Below are positions 1 through 8,518 of a stretch of DNA of 53,176 nt, piece by piece; the stretch's first letter is position 1, and each line of letters begins with the position of its first letter. A program made the position numbers and the translations under genes. The stretch spans positions 1 to 53,176 of the forward strand of contig JAZRTK010000040.1 in assembly GCA_045651985.1 (NCBI GenBank), read 5' to 3'. Source of the stretch: SIG710 sp045651985 (GTDB lineage: Bacteria > Bacillota > Clostridia > Oscillospirales > CAG-272). Under the pieces are notes generated by a model. It worked only from the letters and a program-made list of their open reading frames with translations. It was not told the origin of the DNA and made no database searches.

Positions 1-1
1 C

Positions 2-100
2 CTTGACCATACGGTAAAGTTCTTCGGAGATACAGCGGATTACCTTAGATCCCCTGTATTCGAGCATTTTTCCGCAGGAAGGAGTGAGAAAAATGATTGA
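2..100 (+). CDS. Metal ABC transporter ATP-binding protein, C-terminal fragment
   Basis: Only the last 32 codons of this gene lie in the window; the 5-prime part is outside. The visible tail reads LDHTVKFFGDTADYLRS and ends in a polar run before TGA at 98-100, which resembles the end of ZnuC/MntB-type ATPases where a hydrophobic patch and the FFG...YL segment follow the H-loop. The next gene starts at 93, so the two genes overlap by 8 bases, and that gene encodes an ABC-3 metal permease. The assignment therefore rests mainly on context: the ATPase would energise zinc or manganese uptake through the permease. The metal cannot be told from this fragment. Confidence 0.7.
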   Translation, partial: LDHTVKFFGDTADYLRSPVFEHFSAGRSEKND

Positions 101-905
101 CATGCTCCTGCGTTACCTTTCCTACGGATTCGTGCGCAACGCACTTATCGTGGGTTGTCTTGTGGCAGTTTGCTCCTCGGTTTTGGGCGTGAGCCTTGTT
201 TTGCGCCGCTATTCCATGATCGGCGACGGACTCTCACACGTTGCCTTCGGCGCTATTGCAATAGCAACGGTGGCGGGCATGGCACCTCTTGCCTTTTCCG
301 TTCCCGTGGTCGTTCTTTCAGCAATTTTACTGCTCCGAATAAGCGACAGCTCCCGCATGAGCGGTGATTCTGCTATCGCCATGATATCAAGCGGCGCGCT
401 GGCGCTGGGAGTTTGCGTCATTTCGGTCAGCGGCGGCGTAAACGCCGATATTTCAAGCTATATGTTCGGTTCCATCAACGCCATGTCCCGCTCGGACGTA
501 ATTTTAGCCGTGTGCCTGTCGGCGGCGGTGCTGGTCCTTTATCTCCTCTTTTTTAATCGCATATTTGCCGTCACCTTTGACGAGAGCTTTTCCGCTGCCA
601 CGGGCATCAAGACCAATGCTTACAAGATGCTAATCGCCGCCGTCAGCGGTTTGACGGTAGTGGTGGGAATGAGAGTTATGGGCGCGCTTTTGATCTCTGC
701 TCTTATAATCTTCCCCGCGCTTACCTCAATGCGTCTTTTCAAAAGCTTCCGCGCAGTGGTCATTTCCTCTGCCGCCATCAGCGTTCTTTGCTCTTTTTTC
801 GGCATCATGCTCTCCTGCTTTTTCGACCTGCCCACAGGCGCGGCGATCGTTGTTTTGAACGGAATGATCTTTCTTTTGTCCCTGGTCGTCTCCCGTTTCG
901 CCTGA
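93..905 (+). CDS. ABC-3 family metal (Zn/Mn) transporter permease
   Basis: A 270-residue hydrophobic protein with about eight membrane segments, the usual size for ZnuB/MntC permeases. Near residues 38-52 it carries the family signature SMIGDGLSHVAFGAIA, and the C-terminal half holds the typical MRVMGALLISALIIFP segment. It should form the membrane channel of a high-affinity zinc or manganese importer in the cytoplasmic membrane, driven by the ATPase encoded just upstream. ATG at 93 is chosen over the GTG at 84 because AGGAAGGAG at 75-83 is placed nine bases before it. No substrate-binding lipoprotein gene follows, so that partner is either upstream of the window or elsewhere. The metal is not determinable from the sequence alone. 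Confidence 0.88.
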   Translation: MIDMLLRYLSYGFVRNALIVGCLVAVCSSVLGVSLVLRRYSMIGDGLSHVAFGAIAIATVAGMAPLAFSVPVVVLSAILLLRISDSSRMSGDSAIAMISSGALALGVCVISVSGGVNADISSYMFGSINAMSRSDVILAVCLSAAVLVLYLLFFNRIFAVTFDESFSAATGIKTNAYKMLIAAVSGLTVVVGMRVMGALLISALIIFPALTSMRLFKSFRAVVISSAAISVLCSFFGIMLSCFFDLPTGAAIVVLNGMIFLLSLVVSRFA

Positions 906-952
906 CAGGCGAAAAAAACGGTCAGGCACAACTGCATTCAACCTCAAAAGGC

Positions 953-981
953 TTGACAAAACGGACATATTGATATATAAT
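953..981 (+). promoter_or_regulatory. Sigma-A promoter of the transketolase genes
   Basis: Perfect consensus: TTGACA at 953-958, a 17-base spacer, TATAAT at 976-981. It lies 39 bases before the first transketolase ATG and separates that operon from the metal transporter genes. Confidence 0.92.
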
Positions 982-1019
982 TGTGCTATAAAACATAAGC
1001 ATAAGCGAAAGGTGCAGAT

Positions 1020-1856
1020 ATGGAACAGACCACTGTAACGCAACTTAAAAAACACGCCCTCAATATACGCCGCGGCGTAATCGAAGGCACCTTTAACGCA
1101 AAGTCGGGACACCCCGGCGGATCCCTTTCTATAACAGACGTTCTCACCTACCTTTATTTTGTAGAAATGAACGTCGATCCCGCGAACCCCCGCGATCCGA
1201 AGCGCGACCGCTTCGTGCTCTCAAAGGGTCATTGCGCCCCCGCTCTTTACGCAGCTTTAGCCGAGCGCGGGTACTTTGAAAAGGATCTTCTTAAAACACT
1301 TCGCAAGGTCCACAGCATTCTTCAGGGTCACCCCGATATGAAGCACATTCCCGGCGTTGACATGACCACGGGTTCTCTGGGACTTGGTATTTCCGCCGCC
1401 TGCGGAATGGCTCTGTCCGCAAAGCACTTCGGCGACAATTTCAGAGTCTACACCGCCATCGGCGACGGCGAAAGCGAGGAAGGACAGGTCTGGGAGGCGG
1501 CAATGTTTGCTGCCCACTACAAGCTGGACAACCTCTGCGTTATCCTCGACTTAAACGGTCTTCAGATCGACGGTCCTACCGCCCAGGTCATGAACCCCGC
1601 ACCTCACGATAAGAAATTTGAAGCATTCGGCTTTAACGTAATCACGATCGACGCACACGACTTCGATCAGATCGAGGCGGCGTTCAAGGCGGCAAAGGAA
1701 TGTAAGGGTAAACCTACCGCAATTATCGCAAAGTCCACAAAAGGCAAGGGCATTTCCTTTATGGAAAACAGCGTCGGCTGGCACGGAAAAGCCCCAAACG
1801 AGGAAGAATACAAGCAGGCAATGGCAGAGCTTGACATGCAGGAGGGGAACATCTGA
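1020..1856 (+). CDS. Transketolase, N-terminal (TPP-binding) subunit
   Basis: A 278-residue protein corresponding to the first third of a full-length transketolase. It holds the thiamine diphosphate motif beginning GDGESEEGQVWEAA and ending in the NG of LDLNGLQIDG, plus the SKGHCAPALYAAL segment of the TPP-binding fold. Together with the next gene it rebuilds the non-oxidative pentose phosphate enzyme that moves two-carbon units between ketoses and aldoses in the cytoplasm. Split transketolases are common in Clostridia and archaea. The start at ATG 1020 has AAAGGTG at 1008-1014. Its TGA overlaps the next ATG by one base, which fits translational coupling of two subunits made in equal amounts. 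Confidence 0.95.
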   Translation: MEQTTVTQLKKHALNIRRGVIEGTFNAKSGHPGGSLSITDVLTYLYFVEMNVDPANPRDPKRDRFVLSKGHCAPALYAALAERGYFEKDLLKTLRKVHSILQGHPDMKHIPGVDMTTGSLGLGISAACGMALSAKHFGDNFRVYTAIGDGESEEGQVWEAAMFAAHYKLDNLCVILDLNGLQIDGPTAQVMNPAPHDKKFEAFGFNVITIDAHDFDQIEAAFKAAKECKGKPTAIIAKSTKGKGISFMENSVGWHGKAPNEEEYKQAMAELDMQEGNI

Positions 1857-2794
1857 TGGCAGATAAGAAAGCAACGAGAGAAGCCTACGGTGCGGCACTT
1901 GCCGAGCTTGGCGAAAAGCATGATTTCGTAGTCCTTGACGCAGACTTGGCAGAGGCTACAAAAACCGTGATATTCAAAAAGAAGTTCCCGGACAGATTCT
2001 ACGATTGCGGAATTGCCGAGGGAAATATGATGTCGGTGGCGGCAGGTATAGCCGCTACGGGAAGAACGGTTTTCGCTTCTTCCTTTGCAATGTTTGCGGC
2101 GGGACGCGCCTTTGAACAGATCAGAAACTCTATAGGCTATCCCCACCTTCCCGTAAAGATCGGCGCGACCCACGCGGGTATCACCGTGGGCGAGGACGGC
2201 GCAACACACCAGTGCCTTGAGGATATTGCCATCATGCGCACAATTCCTGGCATGACTATCATCAATCCTGCAGACGCAGTCGAAGCAAGAGCGGCAGTTG
2301 AAGCTTCCCTTTCTATCGACGGTCCCGTATATATGCGATTTGGCAGATACGCAGTTCCCGTTTTCAACGATGCTGAAACCTACAAATTCGAAGTTGGAAA
2401 GGGCATCACCATGGCAGAGGGTAAAGACCTGACCATCGTCGGCTCGGGCTTTACGGTTCAGATGGCACTTGAGGCCCGCGAGCTTCTTGCCCAAAAGGGA
2501 ATATACGCCCGCGTTATTAATATTCATACGATCAAGCCTATTGATCGAGAGATTCTCGTAAAGGCGGCAAAAGAAACTGGCGCTGTCCTCACCGTTGAGG
2601 AGCACAGCGTAATCGGCGGTCTCGGATCTGCCGTTTGTGAGGTTTTGTGCGAGGAATTCCCCGTACCTGTCATGAGAATGGGTACGCAGGACACATTTGG
2701 CAAGTCCGGCACAGTCCCCGAACTGCTTGAAGAATACGGACTTACTCCCGCTCACGTAGCAGAGAAGGCTCGGGAGCTTCTGACAAAGAAGTAA
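1856..2794 (+). CDS. Transketolase, C-terminal subunit
   Basis: A 312-residue protein covering the pyrimidine-binding and C-terminal domains of transketolase. The segment DCGIAEGNMMSVAAGIA contains the conserved glutamate that activates the cofactor, and a histidine-rich stretch (GATHAGITVGEDGATHQ) lines the active site. It works with the preceding subunit in the pentose phosphate pathway. The two genes form a complete two-gene operon, since a perfect promoter precedes the first and a strong hairpin terminator follows this one. Start and upstream stop share one base (TGATG). A DXS-like role is unlikely given the split architecture and length. Confidence 0.95.
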   Translation: MADKKATREAYGAALAELGEKHDFVVLDADLAEATKTVIFKKKFPDRFYDCGIAEGNMMSVAAGIAATGRTVFASSFAMFAAGRAFEQIRNSIGYPHLPVKIGATHAGITVGEDGATHQCLEDIAIMRTIPGMTIINPADAVEARAAVEASLSIDGPVYMRFGRYAVPVFNDAETYKFEVGKGITMAEGKDLTIVGSGFTVQMALEARELLAQKGIYARVINIHTIKPIDREILVKAAKETGAVLTVEEHSVIGGLGSAVCEVLCEEFPVPVMRMGTQDTFGKSGTVPELLEEYGLTPAHVAEKARELLTKK

Positions 2795-2810
2795 TCATCA
2801 AAAATAACAT

Positions 2811-2837
2811 AAAGTGCGGTCTTTGACCGCACTTTTT
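2811..2837 (+). terminator. Rho-independent terminator after transketolase
   Basis: An 11-bp perfect stem AAAGTGCGGTC / GACCGCACTTT with a TTT loop (2822-2824), followed by further T residues. It lies 17 bases past the stop codon. Confidence 0.92.
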
Positions 2838-2883
2838 CCTAAAACGTGCAGAAAACCGTCAACTTACCGACACAGAACTAAAA

Positions 2884-2889
2884 TATAAT
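2884..2889 (+). promoter_or_regulatory. -10 element before the first Gld-type ABC operon
   Basis: TATAAT at 2884-2889 lies 32 bases before the start codon. No good -35 box sits 16-18 bases upstream; the region reads AACTTA, so the promoter may be weak or need an activator. Confidence 0.45.
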
Positions 2890-2921
2890 CATATCGTACA
2901 TTTTTCAATGGAGGTATCGCT

Positions 2922-4022
2922 TTGATAGAGGTAAAAAATCTCGTAAAGCAGTACGGCGCCCACCGCGCGGTGAACGGAATCAGCTTTACGGTCGAAAAAG
3001 GCAAAATTTACGGACTTTTGGGTCCCAACGGCGCGGGAAAATCCACCACAATGAACATCATCACGGGCTGTCTTGCTGCAACGTCGGGTAATGTGACCGT
3101 TGACGGTCACGATATTTTCGAGGAGCCAATTGAAGCAAAAAAGCTTATTGGTTATCTTCCCGAAATGCCGCCCCTTTATATGGATATGACCCCTTCAGAA
3201 TACCTGACCTTTGTTGCCGAAGCCAAGGGTCTGCGCGGCTTTGACGTGACAGGTCAGGTCGAGGAGGTAATTGAGGTCACGGGCTTGGAGGAGTACAAAA
3301 ACAAGCTCATCAAGAACCTCTCAAAGGGTTACCGTCAAAGAGTAGGCATCGCGCAAGCCATGCTTGGCAATCCCGAGGTCATAATTTTGGACGAGCCCAC
3401 CGTTGGTCTTGACCCAAAGCAAATTCTTGAAATTCGCGACCTTATCCGCCGCCTTGGCGAGACCAAGACCGTCATTCTTTCAAGCCACATTTTAGCGGAG
3501 ATCAGCGCGGTATGTGAGCATATTATGATAATTTCAAGGGGTAATCTGGTGGCAAACGCCACCTTAGAAAACCTTGAAGCTATCGCAAATAAGTCGAACA
3601 AGCTCCGCCTGACCGTTCGCGGCAGGCTTAAAGCCATTCTCGAAAAGCTCAGCTCTGTCAACGGCGTAATTTCCGCCGAGGGCGAGGAAAAGGACGGAAT
3701 TTCAACAGTCCGTCTTGAGCTTGAAAAAGAGGGCGACCACCGCGACGCCATTTTCTTTGCCATGAGCGAGAGCAAGACACCCATTCTGTCAATGGACTAC
3801 GAGGAGACTACCTTGGAGGACATCTTCCTCGCCATGACGGATGACGACGTGTACCCCGATGAGGAAGGTAATCTGCCGTCTATTGAGGAAATACTCAGCC
3901 GCCGAGGCAAAACGGTGGAGGAAGAAGAAACAGAGCTTCCCGACGCCGACGAAGAAATCGAACCCGACAGCGAATACACACCCCTTTTCAGCGCTGAACG
4001 AAAGGAGGACGGCATAGAATGA
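2922..4022 (+). CDS. ABC transporter ATP-binding protein, Gld-type system 1
   Basis: A 366-residue ATPase with Walker A GPNGAGKST (34-42), signature LSKGYRQR (133-140), Walker B IILDEPT (about 154-160) and H-loop His189. It should power the permease encoded next and sit on the cytoplasmic face of the membrane. The start is TTG at 2922, chosen because GGAGGT at 2910-2915 is six bases upstream and the family begins MIEVKNL. After the DUF4162-like region, about 60 extra residues (from near 305) form a very acidic tail rich in Glu and Asp, absent from ordinary ABC-2 ATPases. The paralogue at 29734 carries a basic tail in the same place. The gene ends in an ATGA overlap with the permease. The transported substrate is unknown; relatives belong to the GldA/CcmA group. 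Confidence 0.93.
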   Translation: MIEVKNLVKQYGAHRAVNGISFTVEKGKIYGLLGPNGAGKSTTMNIITGCLAATSGNVTVDGHDIFEEPIEAKKLIGYLPEMPPLYMDMTPSEYLTFVAEAKGLRGFDVTGQVEEVIEVTGLEEYKNKLIKNLSKGYRQRVGIAQAMLGNPEVIILDEPTVGLDPKQILEIRDLIRRLGETKTVILSSHILAEISAVCEHIMIISRGNLVANATLENLEAIANKSNKLRLTVRGRLKAILEKLSSVNGVISAEGEEKDGISTVRLELEKEGDHRDAIFFAMSESKTPILSMDYEETTLEDIFLAMTDDDVYPDEEGNLPSIEEILSRRGKTVEEEETELPDADEEIEPDSEYTPLFSAERKEDGIE

Positions 4023-4882
4023 TCTCGGTTTTCAAAAAAGAGTTCCGTTCCTACATGAACAACGTAACGGGCGCCGTATTTATTGCCTTCCTGCTCTTCT
4101 TTGCAGGACTTTACACTACGGCTATAAACCTTCGGGGCGGCTACACCTCATTTGAATACGTGCTTTCAAACATCACTATCGTGTTCCTGCTTTTGGCTCC
4201 CCTGCTTGGAATGCGCTCATTTGCTGAGGAAAAGCGTTCAAAGACCGACCAGCTTCTCTACTCTCTTCCCATGAGTGTCACAAAAATAGTGCTGGGCAAA
4301 TATTTTGCAATGCTTGCGGTGTTTGCCATTCCTGTATTTATCATGGGTCTTTTCCCACTTATCCTCAGCCTTTTCGGCGTAGTATTTTACAAAGCGGCGT
4401 ACATCGCGCTTCTGGGCTTTTTCATCCTTGGCGCGGCGCTTATCGCCATTTGTATGTTCATGTCGACCCTGACCGAAAGCCAGGTGATTTCCGCCGTTAT
4501 AAGCTTCGGTGCACTTCTTGTCATGTATATGTTGAGCGGTCTTTCAACCACTCTGCCCGTGTCGCCCGTAGCGTCTTACGTTTGCTTTTTCGTGCTTTCG
4601 GTGGCAGTGGGCATCGTGTTCTGGCTGCTGACCCGCGATTTCATCGTTTCGGCAATATCGGTGGTCGTCTGCCTTATCCCGCTGAATATTTTTTATTTTA
4701 CAAACAATGCCGTATTCGGCGGACTTTTCGGAAAAGTCATTTCCTATCTTGCGGTATTCGACCGCTTTCTTGATATGACGGGCGGTATCTTTGATGTGAC
4801 CGCTTTGGTATATCTTCTTTCCTTTGCCGTTTTCTTTGTTTATCTGACGGTGCAGGCAGTTGAAAAGCGCCGTTGGAGCTGA
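4019..4882 (+). CDS. ABC-2 permease (GldF-like), Gld-type system 1
   Basis: A 287-residue membrane protein with about six transmembrane helices and the ABC-2 family layout. An N-terminal FKKEFRSYMNNVTGAVFIAF amphipathic entry helix is followed by FAEEKRSKTDQLLYSLPMS, a loop typical of the COG1277 permeases found beside GldG-like proteins. It overlaps the ATPase gene by four bases (ATGA at 4019). It should form the membrane path of an ABC system whose auxiliary parts are the next two genes. Gliding itself is not implied: in Clostridia this module has no established substrate. Confidence 0.9.
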   Translation: MISVFKKEFRSYMNNVTGAVFIAFLLFFAGLYTTAINLRGGYTSFEYVLSNITIVFLLLAPLLGMRSFAEEKRSKTDQLLYSLPMSVTKIVLGKYFAMLAVFAIPVFIMGLFPLILSLFGVVFYKAAYIALLGFFILGAALIAICMFMSTLTESQVISAVISFGALLVMYMLSGLSTTLPVSPVASYVCFFVLSVAVGIVFWLLTRDFIVSAISVVVCLIPLNIFYFTNNAVFGGLFGKVISYLAVFDRFLDMTGGIFDVTALVYLLSFAVFFVYLTVQAVEKRRWS

Positions 4883-4898
4883 TTTGGAGGTGAAGCTA

Positions 4899-6380
4899 AT
4901 GGAAAATAAAAGTTTTATGAGCCGAACCTCAAAGGCAGGCACCTACACGGTGGTCATGACCGCCGTGGTTCTGGCAATTCTGATACTTGCCAATGTGTTC
5001 GTGCTTTCCGCCCCCTCAAAGTACACCAAGTTTGACATGACGTCCCTTGAACTTTACACCCTCTCTAAGGTCACCGAAAGTGCGCTTCCCGAGATAAAGG
5101 AGGATATAAAGATATACTTCCTCTGCCAGGGCGGTACCGATAACAGCGGAAACGCCATGGAAAACATTCCCCACCTGACCACCTTCCTTTCTAAATACGA
5201 GGACCTTTGCCCCAAACTTTCTGTGGAGATAATCGACCCCGTGGCAAACCCCACCTTCTATTCAAAGTATTCCGAGACAGAGCTTGAAAACTACACGCTT
5301 ATCGTTGAAAGCGCAAAGAGGTTCAAGGTAATAGACTTCTACGACCTGTATTTTTACAGCATTGAAGGCTACGGAAACATTTCTTACAGCGAGTACGCCC
5401 AAGCCGAAAGCTATTACAACATGATGGGGCAGTCCCTTGGCGGTATCCTGAACTTCGACGGCGAAAGCGTTATAACCAACGCTTTGGATTACGTCACGAC
5501 CGACAAGATACCCGCACTTTACTATCTCTCCGACCACGGAACCGCGCCCTCATCGTCTCTTATTGCACAGGTCGAAAACCAAAACATGCTTTTCAGCGCA
5601 CTTTCCCTGCGAACAAGCGACGTTCCCGCGGACGCGGAGGCGATCTACCTTAACTGTCCCACCGCCGATATCAACGAGGACGAGGCACAGATGCTGAGCG
5701 ATTACCTTGCAAACGGCGGAACTCTCATCGTCAATACCCTCTGCAACCGTCTTGACCTGCCCAACCTTGAGGGAGTTCTGGCACAGTACGGCATGATAGG
5801 ACAGGAGGGAATCATCATTGAAACGGCGTCCGATATGTACTATCGGGGTGAGCCTTACGGGCTCATGCCCTCCCGCTCCGCCGACAGCGCGATCACGTCT
5901 TCCATGATGTCAACCGCCGTTTATCTGCCTCTTGCACACCCAATTGTGACCGCCGACAAGCTTCCCGAAGGTGTCACGGTGACTCCTCTGCTCACCACCT
6001 CGGCAAAGGCGTATACGGTCGCCGTTGACGCGACCACCACCGACAAGACAGACACATCGGTCGAGGGTCAGTTCACCGTTTCTGCTCTTGCGGAAAACGC
6101 AAACGGCGGCAAGATCGTCTGGTCTGCCACAAACGTATTTAACGACAGCGACAACAGCTACGTCAGCGGCGGAAATTACAAATATTTTCTCTCTATTCTC
6201 ACAAACGTCTGTGAGCGCGAGCAAGTGGTAAGGACTATTCCGTCTACCGCTCTTGAAAACTCCATGCTCATAGTGGGTGAATCCCAAGCGACCCTTTGGG
6301 GAACTCTGCTCACGGCGATCCTGCCCGTTGCAATACTGGGTTATGGCGTTCTTCGCTGGTATTTAAGGAGAAGAAGATAA
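4899..6380 (+). CDS. GldG-like ABC auxiliary membrane protein, system 1
   Basis: A 493-residue protein with a membrane helix near the N terminus (about residues 14-36), a large extracytoplasmic domain and a second helix at the C terminus followed by an Arg-rich end. This matches the GldG / COG3225 family (auxiliary component of the gliding-type ABC system). Domain cues are the FDMTSLELYTLS segment after the first helix and repeated alpha/beta stretches such as ALYYLSDHGTAPSSSL. ATG at 4899 is preferred over an upstream in-frame TTG at 4860 because GGAGGTG at 4886-4892 is correctly placed. The last base of its TAA is the first base of the next start. The biochemical role is unknown. Confidence 0.85.
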   Translation: MENKSFMSRTSKAGTYTVVMTAVVLAILILANVFVLSAPSKYTKFDMTSLELYTLSKVTESALPEIKEDIKIYFLCQGGTDNSGNAMENIPHLTTFLSKYEDLCPKLSVEIIDPVANPTFYSKYSETELENYTLIVESAKRFKVIDFYDLYFYSIEGYGNISYSEYAQAESYYNMMGQSLGGILNFDGESVITNALDYVTTDKIPALYYLSDHGTAPSSSLIAQVENQNMLFSALSLRTSDVPADAEAIYLNCPTADINEDEAQMLSDYLANGGTLIVNTLCNRLDLPNLEGVLAQYGMIGQEGIIIETASDMYYRGEPYGLMPSRSADSAITSSMMSTAVYLPLAHPIVTADKLPEGVTVTPLLTTSAKAYTVAVDATTTDKTDTSVEGQFTVSALAENANGGKIVWSATNVFNDSDNSYVSGGNYKYFLSILTNVCEREQVVRTIPSTALENSMLIVGESQATLWGTLLTAILPVAILGYGVLRWYLRRRR

Positions 6381-7399
6381 TGAAAAAGACTATAAAGCTT
6401 CTTTTGATGATCCTTGTGCTGGCAGTGCTCATATGCCTTAGCCTTATCGTCCGCTCCTGCGGCGACGAGGAAGACGAGCCGAAGCAGGAGGTGCTTTACG
6501 ATGCATCCGACATTGACGGAGATTCGGTCTCAGCCCTGACTGTCACAAATGAAAACGGCACTTTTGCTTTTAAAAAACAGGGGGACGCTTGGGTGCTTTC
6601 CGACGCGCCCGACGTTGAAGTCCAATCGGACGTCATAGCTCAATTGGCGCAAAACATGATAGATGTTACGGGCACCAACCGCATCGACGGTGTTACCAAC
6701 CTATCCCAATACGGTCTCGAGGAAGCGAAAATAAAAGTAAGTGTCACAGATAAAAACGGAAGCGAGACCTACCGCATAGGAAACCTCAACGGACTCATCT
6801 CCGCATACTATTTCTGCAGCGAGCAGTACCCCGAATACGTTTTCACGGTGGAAAGCTCGGTCTGCGAGAGCTTCATGCTTGACGACTCCGAAATCCTCGT
6901 ACTTGATTTTCCTCAGCCCCCCGAGGCTGACAGCATAAGATCCGTTGAGTTTACGACGGGTGATGTGAGCGTGATCTACAGTTCCATTATCGAATTCCTA
7001 TACAATGACGAGGACCAGGTGACCGACGAAAATCCCAACGGCGCGGTATACTCGCGCACAGCAACCAAGACTGCCGACGGCAAGACCTCCGACTGCTCTT
7101 ACGCAGATTTCTACCGCTTGGCAGAAGCGGTAGCGGCAATAAAGCCTTCGGGTGACTACTTCTACACACAAGATGACAACGCGCTTTATTTTGCCTCTCC
7201 CATTTCGCTGACCGTCACTTATACCGTTCGCCAAGAACTTGAAGCAGACAATGCCGCAGGCGGATACGTTGAAAACGAAGAGACCTACACGGTCTTCCTC
7301 TCCACAGACGATGTAGGCGCACTCTACGCAAAATCCGACGCCGACAGCGCCCTTATCTACCGACTCACAGAAAAGAGTCTTGCGGAATTTTGGGGATAA
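6380..7399 (+). CDS. DUF4340 domain membrane-anchored protein, system 1
   Basis: A 339-residue protein with an N-terminal membrane helix (about residues 5-25) and an extracytoplasmic body typical of DUF4340, a family found almost only beside GldG-like proteins. Recognisable points are the opening LTVTNENGTFAFKKQGDAW beta unit and a later ITRID-like patch. Cys27 follows the helix but the residues before it (VRS) do not form a standard lipobox, so a membrane anchor is more likely than a lipoprotein. ATG at 6380 shares a base with the GldG stop and has GGAG just upstream; an in-frame start at 6296 would overlap that gene by 85 bases. Function unknown. Confidence 0.85.
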   Translation: MKKTIKLLLMILVLAVLICLSLIVRSCGDEEDEPKQEVLYDASDIDGDSVSALTVTNENGTFAFKKQGDAWVLSDAPDVEVQSDVIAQLAQNMIDVTGTNRIDGVTNLSQYGLEEAKIKVSVTDKNGSETYRIGNLNGLISAYYFCSEQYPEYVFTVESSVCESFMLDDSEILVLDFPQPPEADSIRSVEFTTGDVSVIYSSIIEFLYNDEDQVTDENPNGAVYSRTATKTADGKTSDCSYADFYRLAEAVAAIKPSGDYFYTQDDNALYFASPISLTVTYTVRQELEADNAAGGYVENEETYTVFLSTDDVGALYAKSDADSALIYRLTEKSLAEFWG

Positions 7400-7405
7400 C
7401 CTCGC

Positions 7406-7428
7406 GCCCTTGACGAAACGGGCTTTTT
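7406..7428 (+). terminator. Weak terminator-like hairpin after ABC system 1
   Basis: GCCC (7406-7409) can pair with GGGC (7420-7423), followed by TTTTT. The stem is only four pairs, and its loop contains the -35 box of the gpsA promoter, so its action as a terminator is uncertain. Confidence 0.35.
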
Positions 7429-7438
7429 ATGGTAAAAT
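7410..7438 (+). promoter_or_regulatory. Sigma-A promoter of gpsA
   Basis: TTGACG at 7410-7415, a 17-base spacer and TAAAAT at 7433-7438. It lies 49 bases before the gpsA start. Confidence 0.82.
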
Positions 7439-7487
7439 ATACAGGTATCATTTATAAGTGCCGCTCATCGCGGCAGGAAGGACTGCA

Positions 7488-8480
7488 ATGTCAAACGTAT
7501 CTGTTCTCGGCGCGGGAACCTGGGGCATAGCTTTAGCCTGTGCTCTTGCATCAAACGGTCACGATGTCACCGTTTGGTCGGCTGTCGCCGAGGAAATCCA
7601 TTTGCTTTCACAGCTCAGAACACATAAAAATCTTCCGGGAATGCGTGTGCCCCCTCAGGTCAAGTTTACTCTTGACGTAGGAACTGCCTGCGGCGGCGCA
7701 GACCTGTTGGTCTTCGCCGTCCCATCGGTCTTCGTTGCCGAAACCGCAAGAAAGGCTGCTCCATTTATTCCCGACGGCACGGTAATAGTTGACGTGGCAA
7801 AGGGACTGGAGGAAGGGACACACATGACTCTCACCGAGGTGATCGACCGCGAGGTTGGCACGGGACGAACTCGTCTGGTGGCACTTTCGGGTCCCACCCA
7901 CGCCGAAGAAGTGGCATTAAGGCTGCCAACAACTATTGTTGCGGCAAGCCGCGATGCAGAGGCGGCAAAATTAGTCCAAAACGTGTTCTCAAACGACTTT
8001 ATCCGCGTCTACACCAACGACGATATAAAAGGAATCGAGCTTTCGGGCGCACTGAAAAACATCATTGCCCTGGCAGCGGGAATATCAAACGGTCTGGGCT
8101 ACGGCGACAATGCAAAGGCGGCTATCGTCACCCGCGGAATTGCCGAAATAACCCGTCTCGGCATAAAAATGGGCTGTAAATTTGAGACCTTCAGCGGTCT
8201 TGCGGGTATCGGGGATTTAGTTGTCACCTGCACAAGTCAGCACAGCCGAAACAACCGCGCAGGATATCTTATCGGTAAAGGCTACAGCGCAAAGGAAGCC
8301 ACGCAACAGGTGGGAATGGTGGTCGAGGGGCTTAACGCCCTGCCTGCCGCCATTGACCTTTCTCGTTCGGTTGGCGTTGAGCTACCCATTTGCGAAGCCG
8401 TTTACAGCGTAGTACAAGGAGAACTTCCCGTATCCGAGATCCTTCATCAATTAATGGGAAGAACGCTTAAAAGCGAATAA
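7488..8480 (+). CDS. gpsA: Glycerol-3-phosphate dehydrogenase [NAD(P)+]
   Basis: A 330-residue enzyme, the normal length for GpsA, which reduces dihydroxyacetone phosphate to sn-glycerol 3-phosphate for phospholipid synthesis. The Rossmann motif GAGTWG is at residues 8-13, the second nucleotide-binding region includes VDVAKGLEEGT, and the catalytic helix is around ELSGALKNIIALAAG with GLAGIGDLVVTCTS further on. ATG 7488 is preferred over an upstream in-frame GTG at 7458 because AGGAAGGA at 7475-7482 precedes it and the family starts a few residues before the glycine motif. It has its own promoter and a bidirectional terminator. Catalytic residues all appear intact. Confidence 0.97.
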   Translation: MSNVSVLGAGTWGIALACALASNGHDVTVWSAVAEEIHLLSQLRTHKNLPGMRVPPQVKFTLDVGTACGGADLLVFAVPSVFVAETARKAAPFIPDGTVIVDVAKGLEEGTHMTLTEVIDREVGTGRTRLVALSGPTHAEEVALRLPTTIVAASRDAEAAKLVQNVFSNDFIRVYTNDDIKGIELSGALKNIIALAAGISNGLGYGDNAKAAIVTRGIAEITRLGIKMGCKFETFSGLAGIGDLVVTCTSQHSRNNRAGYLIGKGYSAKEATQQVGMVVEGLNALPAAIDLSRSVGVELPICEAVYSVVQGELPVSEILHQLMGRTLKSE

Positions 8481-8481
8481 T

Positions 8482-8514
8482 AAAAAAGAGTTCCCTTTCG
8501 GGAACTCTTTTTTA
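8482..8514. terminator. Bidirectional terminator between gpsA and the isomerase gene
   Basis: Perfect stem GAGTTCCC / GGGAACTC (8488-8495 and 8500-8507) with a TTTC loop, flanked by A6 on one side and T6 on the other. It can end transcription from both converging genes. Confidence 0.93.
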
Positions 8515-8518
8515 TTTA

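Noticed and set aside
896..914. Hairpin TTTCGCCTG / CAGGCGAAA at the end of the metal permease gene
   Set aside because: Loop is too short for the full stem and no T run follows, so it is not a convincing terminator.
1667..2755. 362-residue open frame on the minus strand opposite the transketolase C subunit
   Set aside because: No ribosome-binding site or recognisable domain; it mirrors the codon bias of a well-supported gene.
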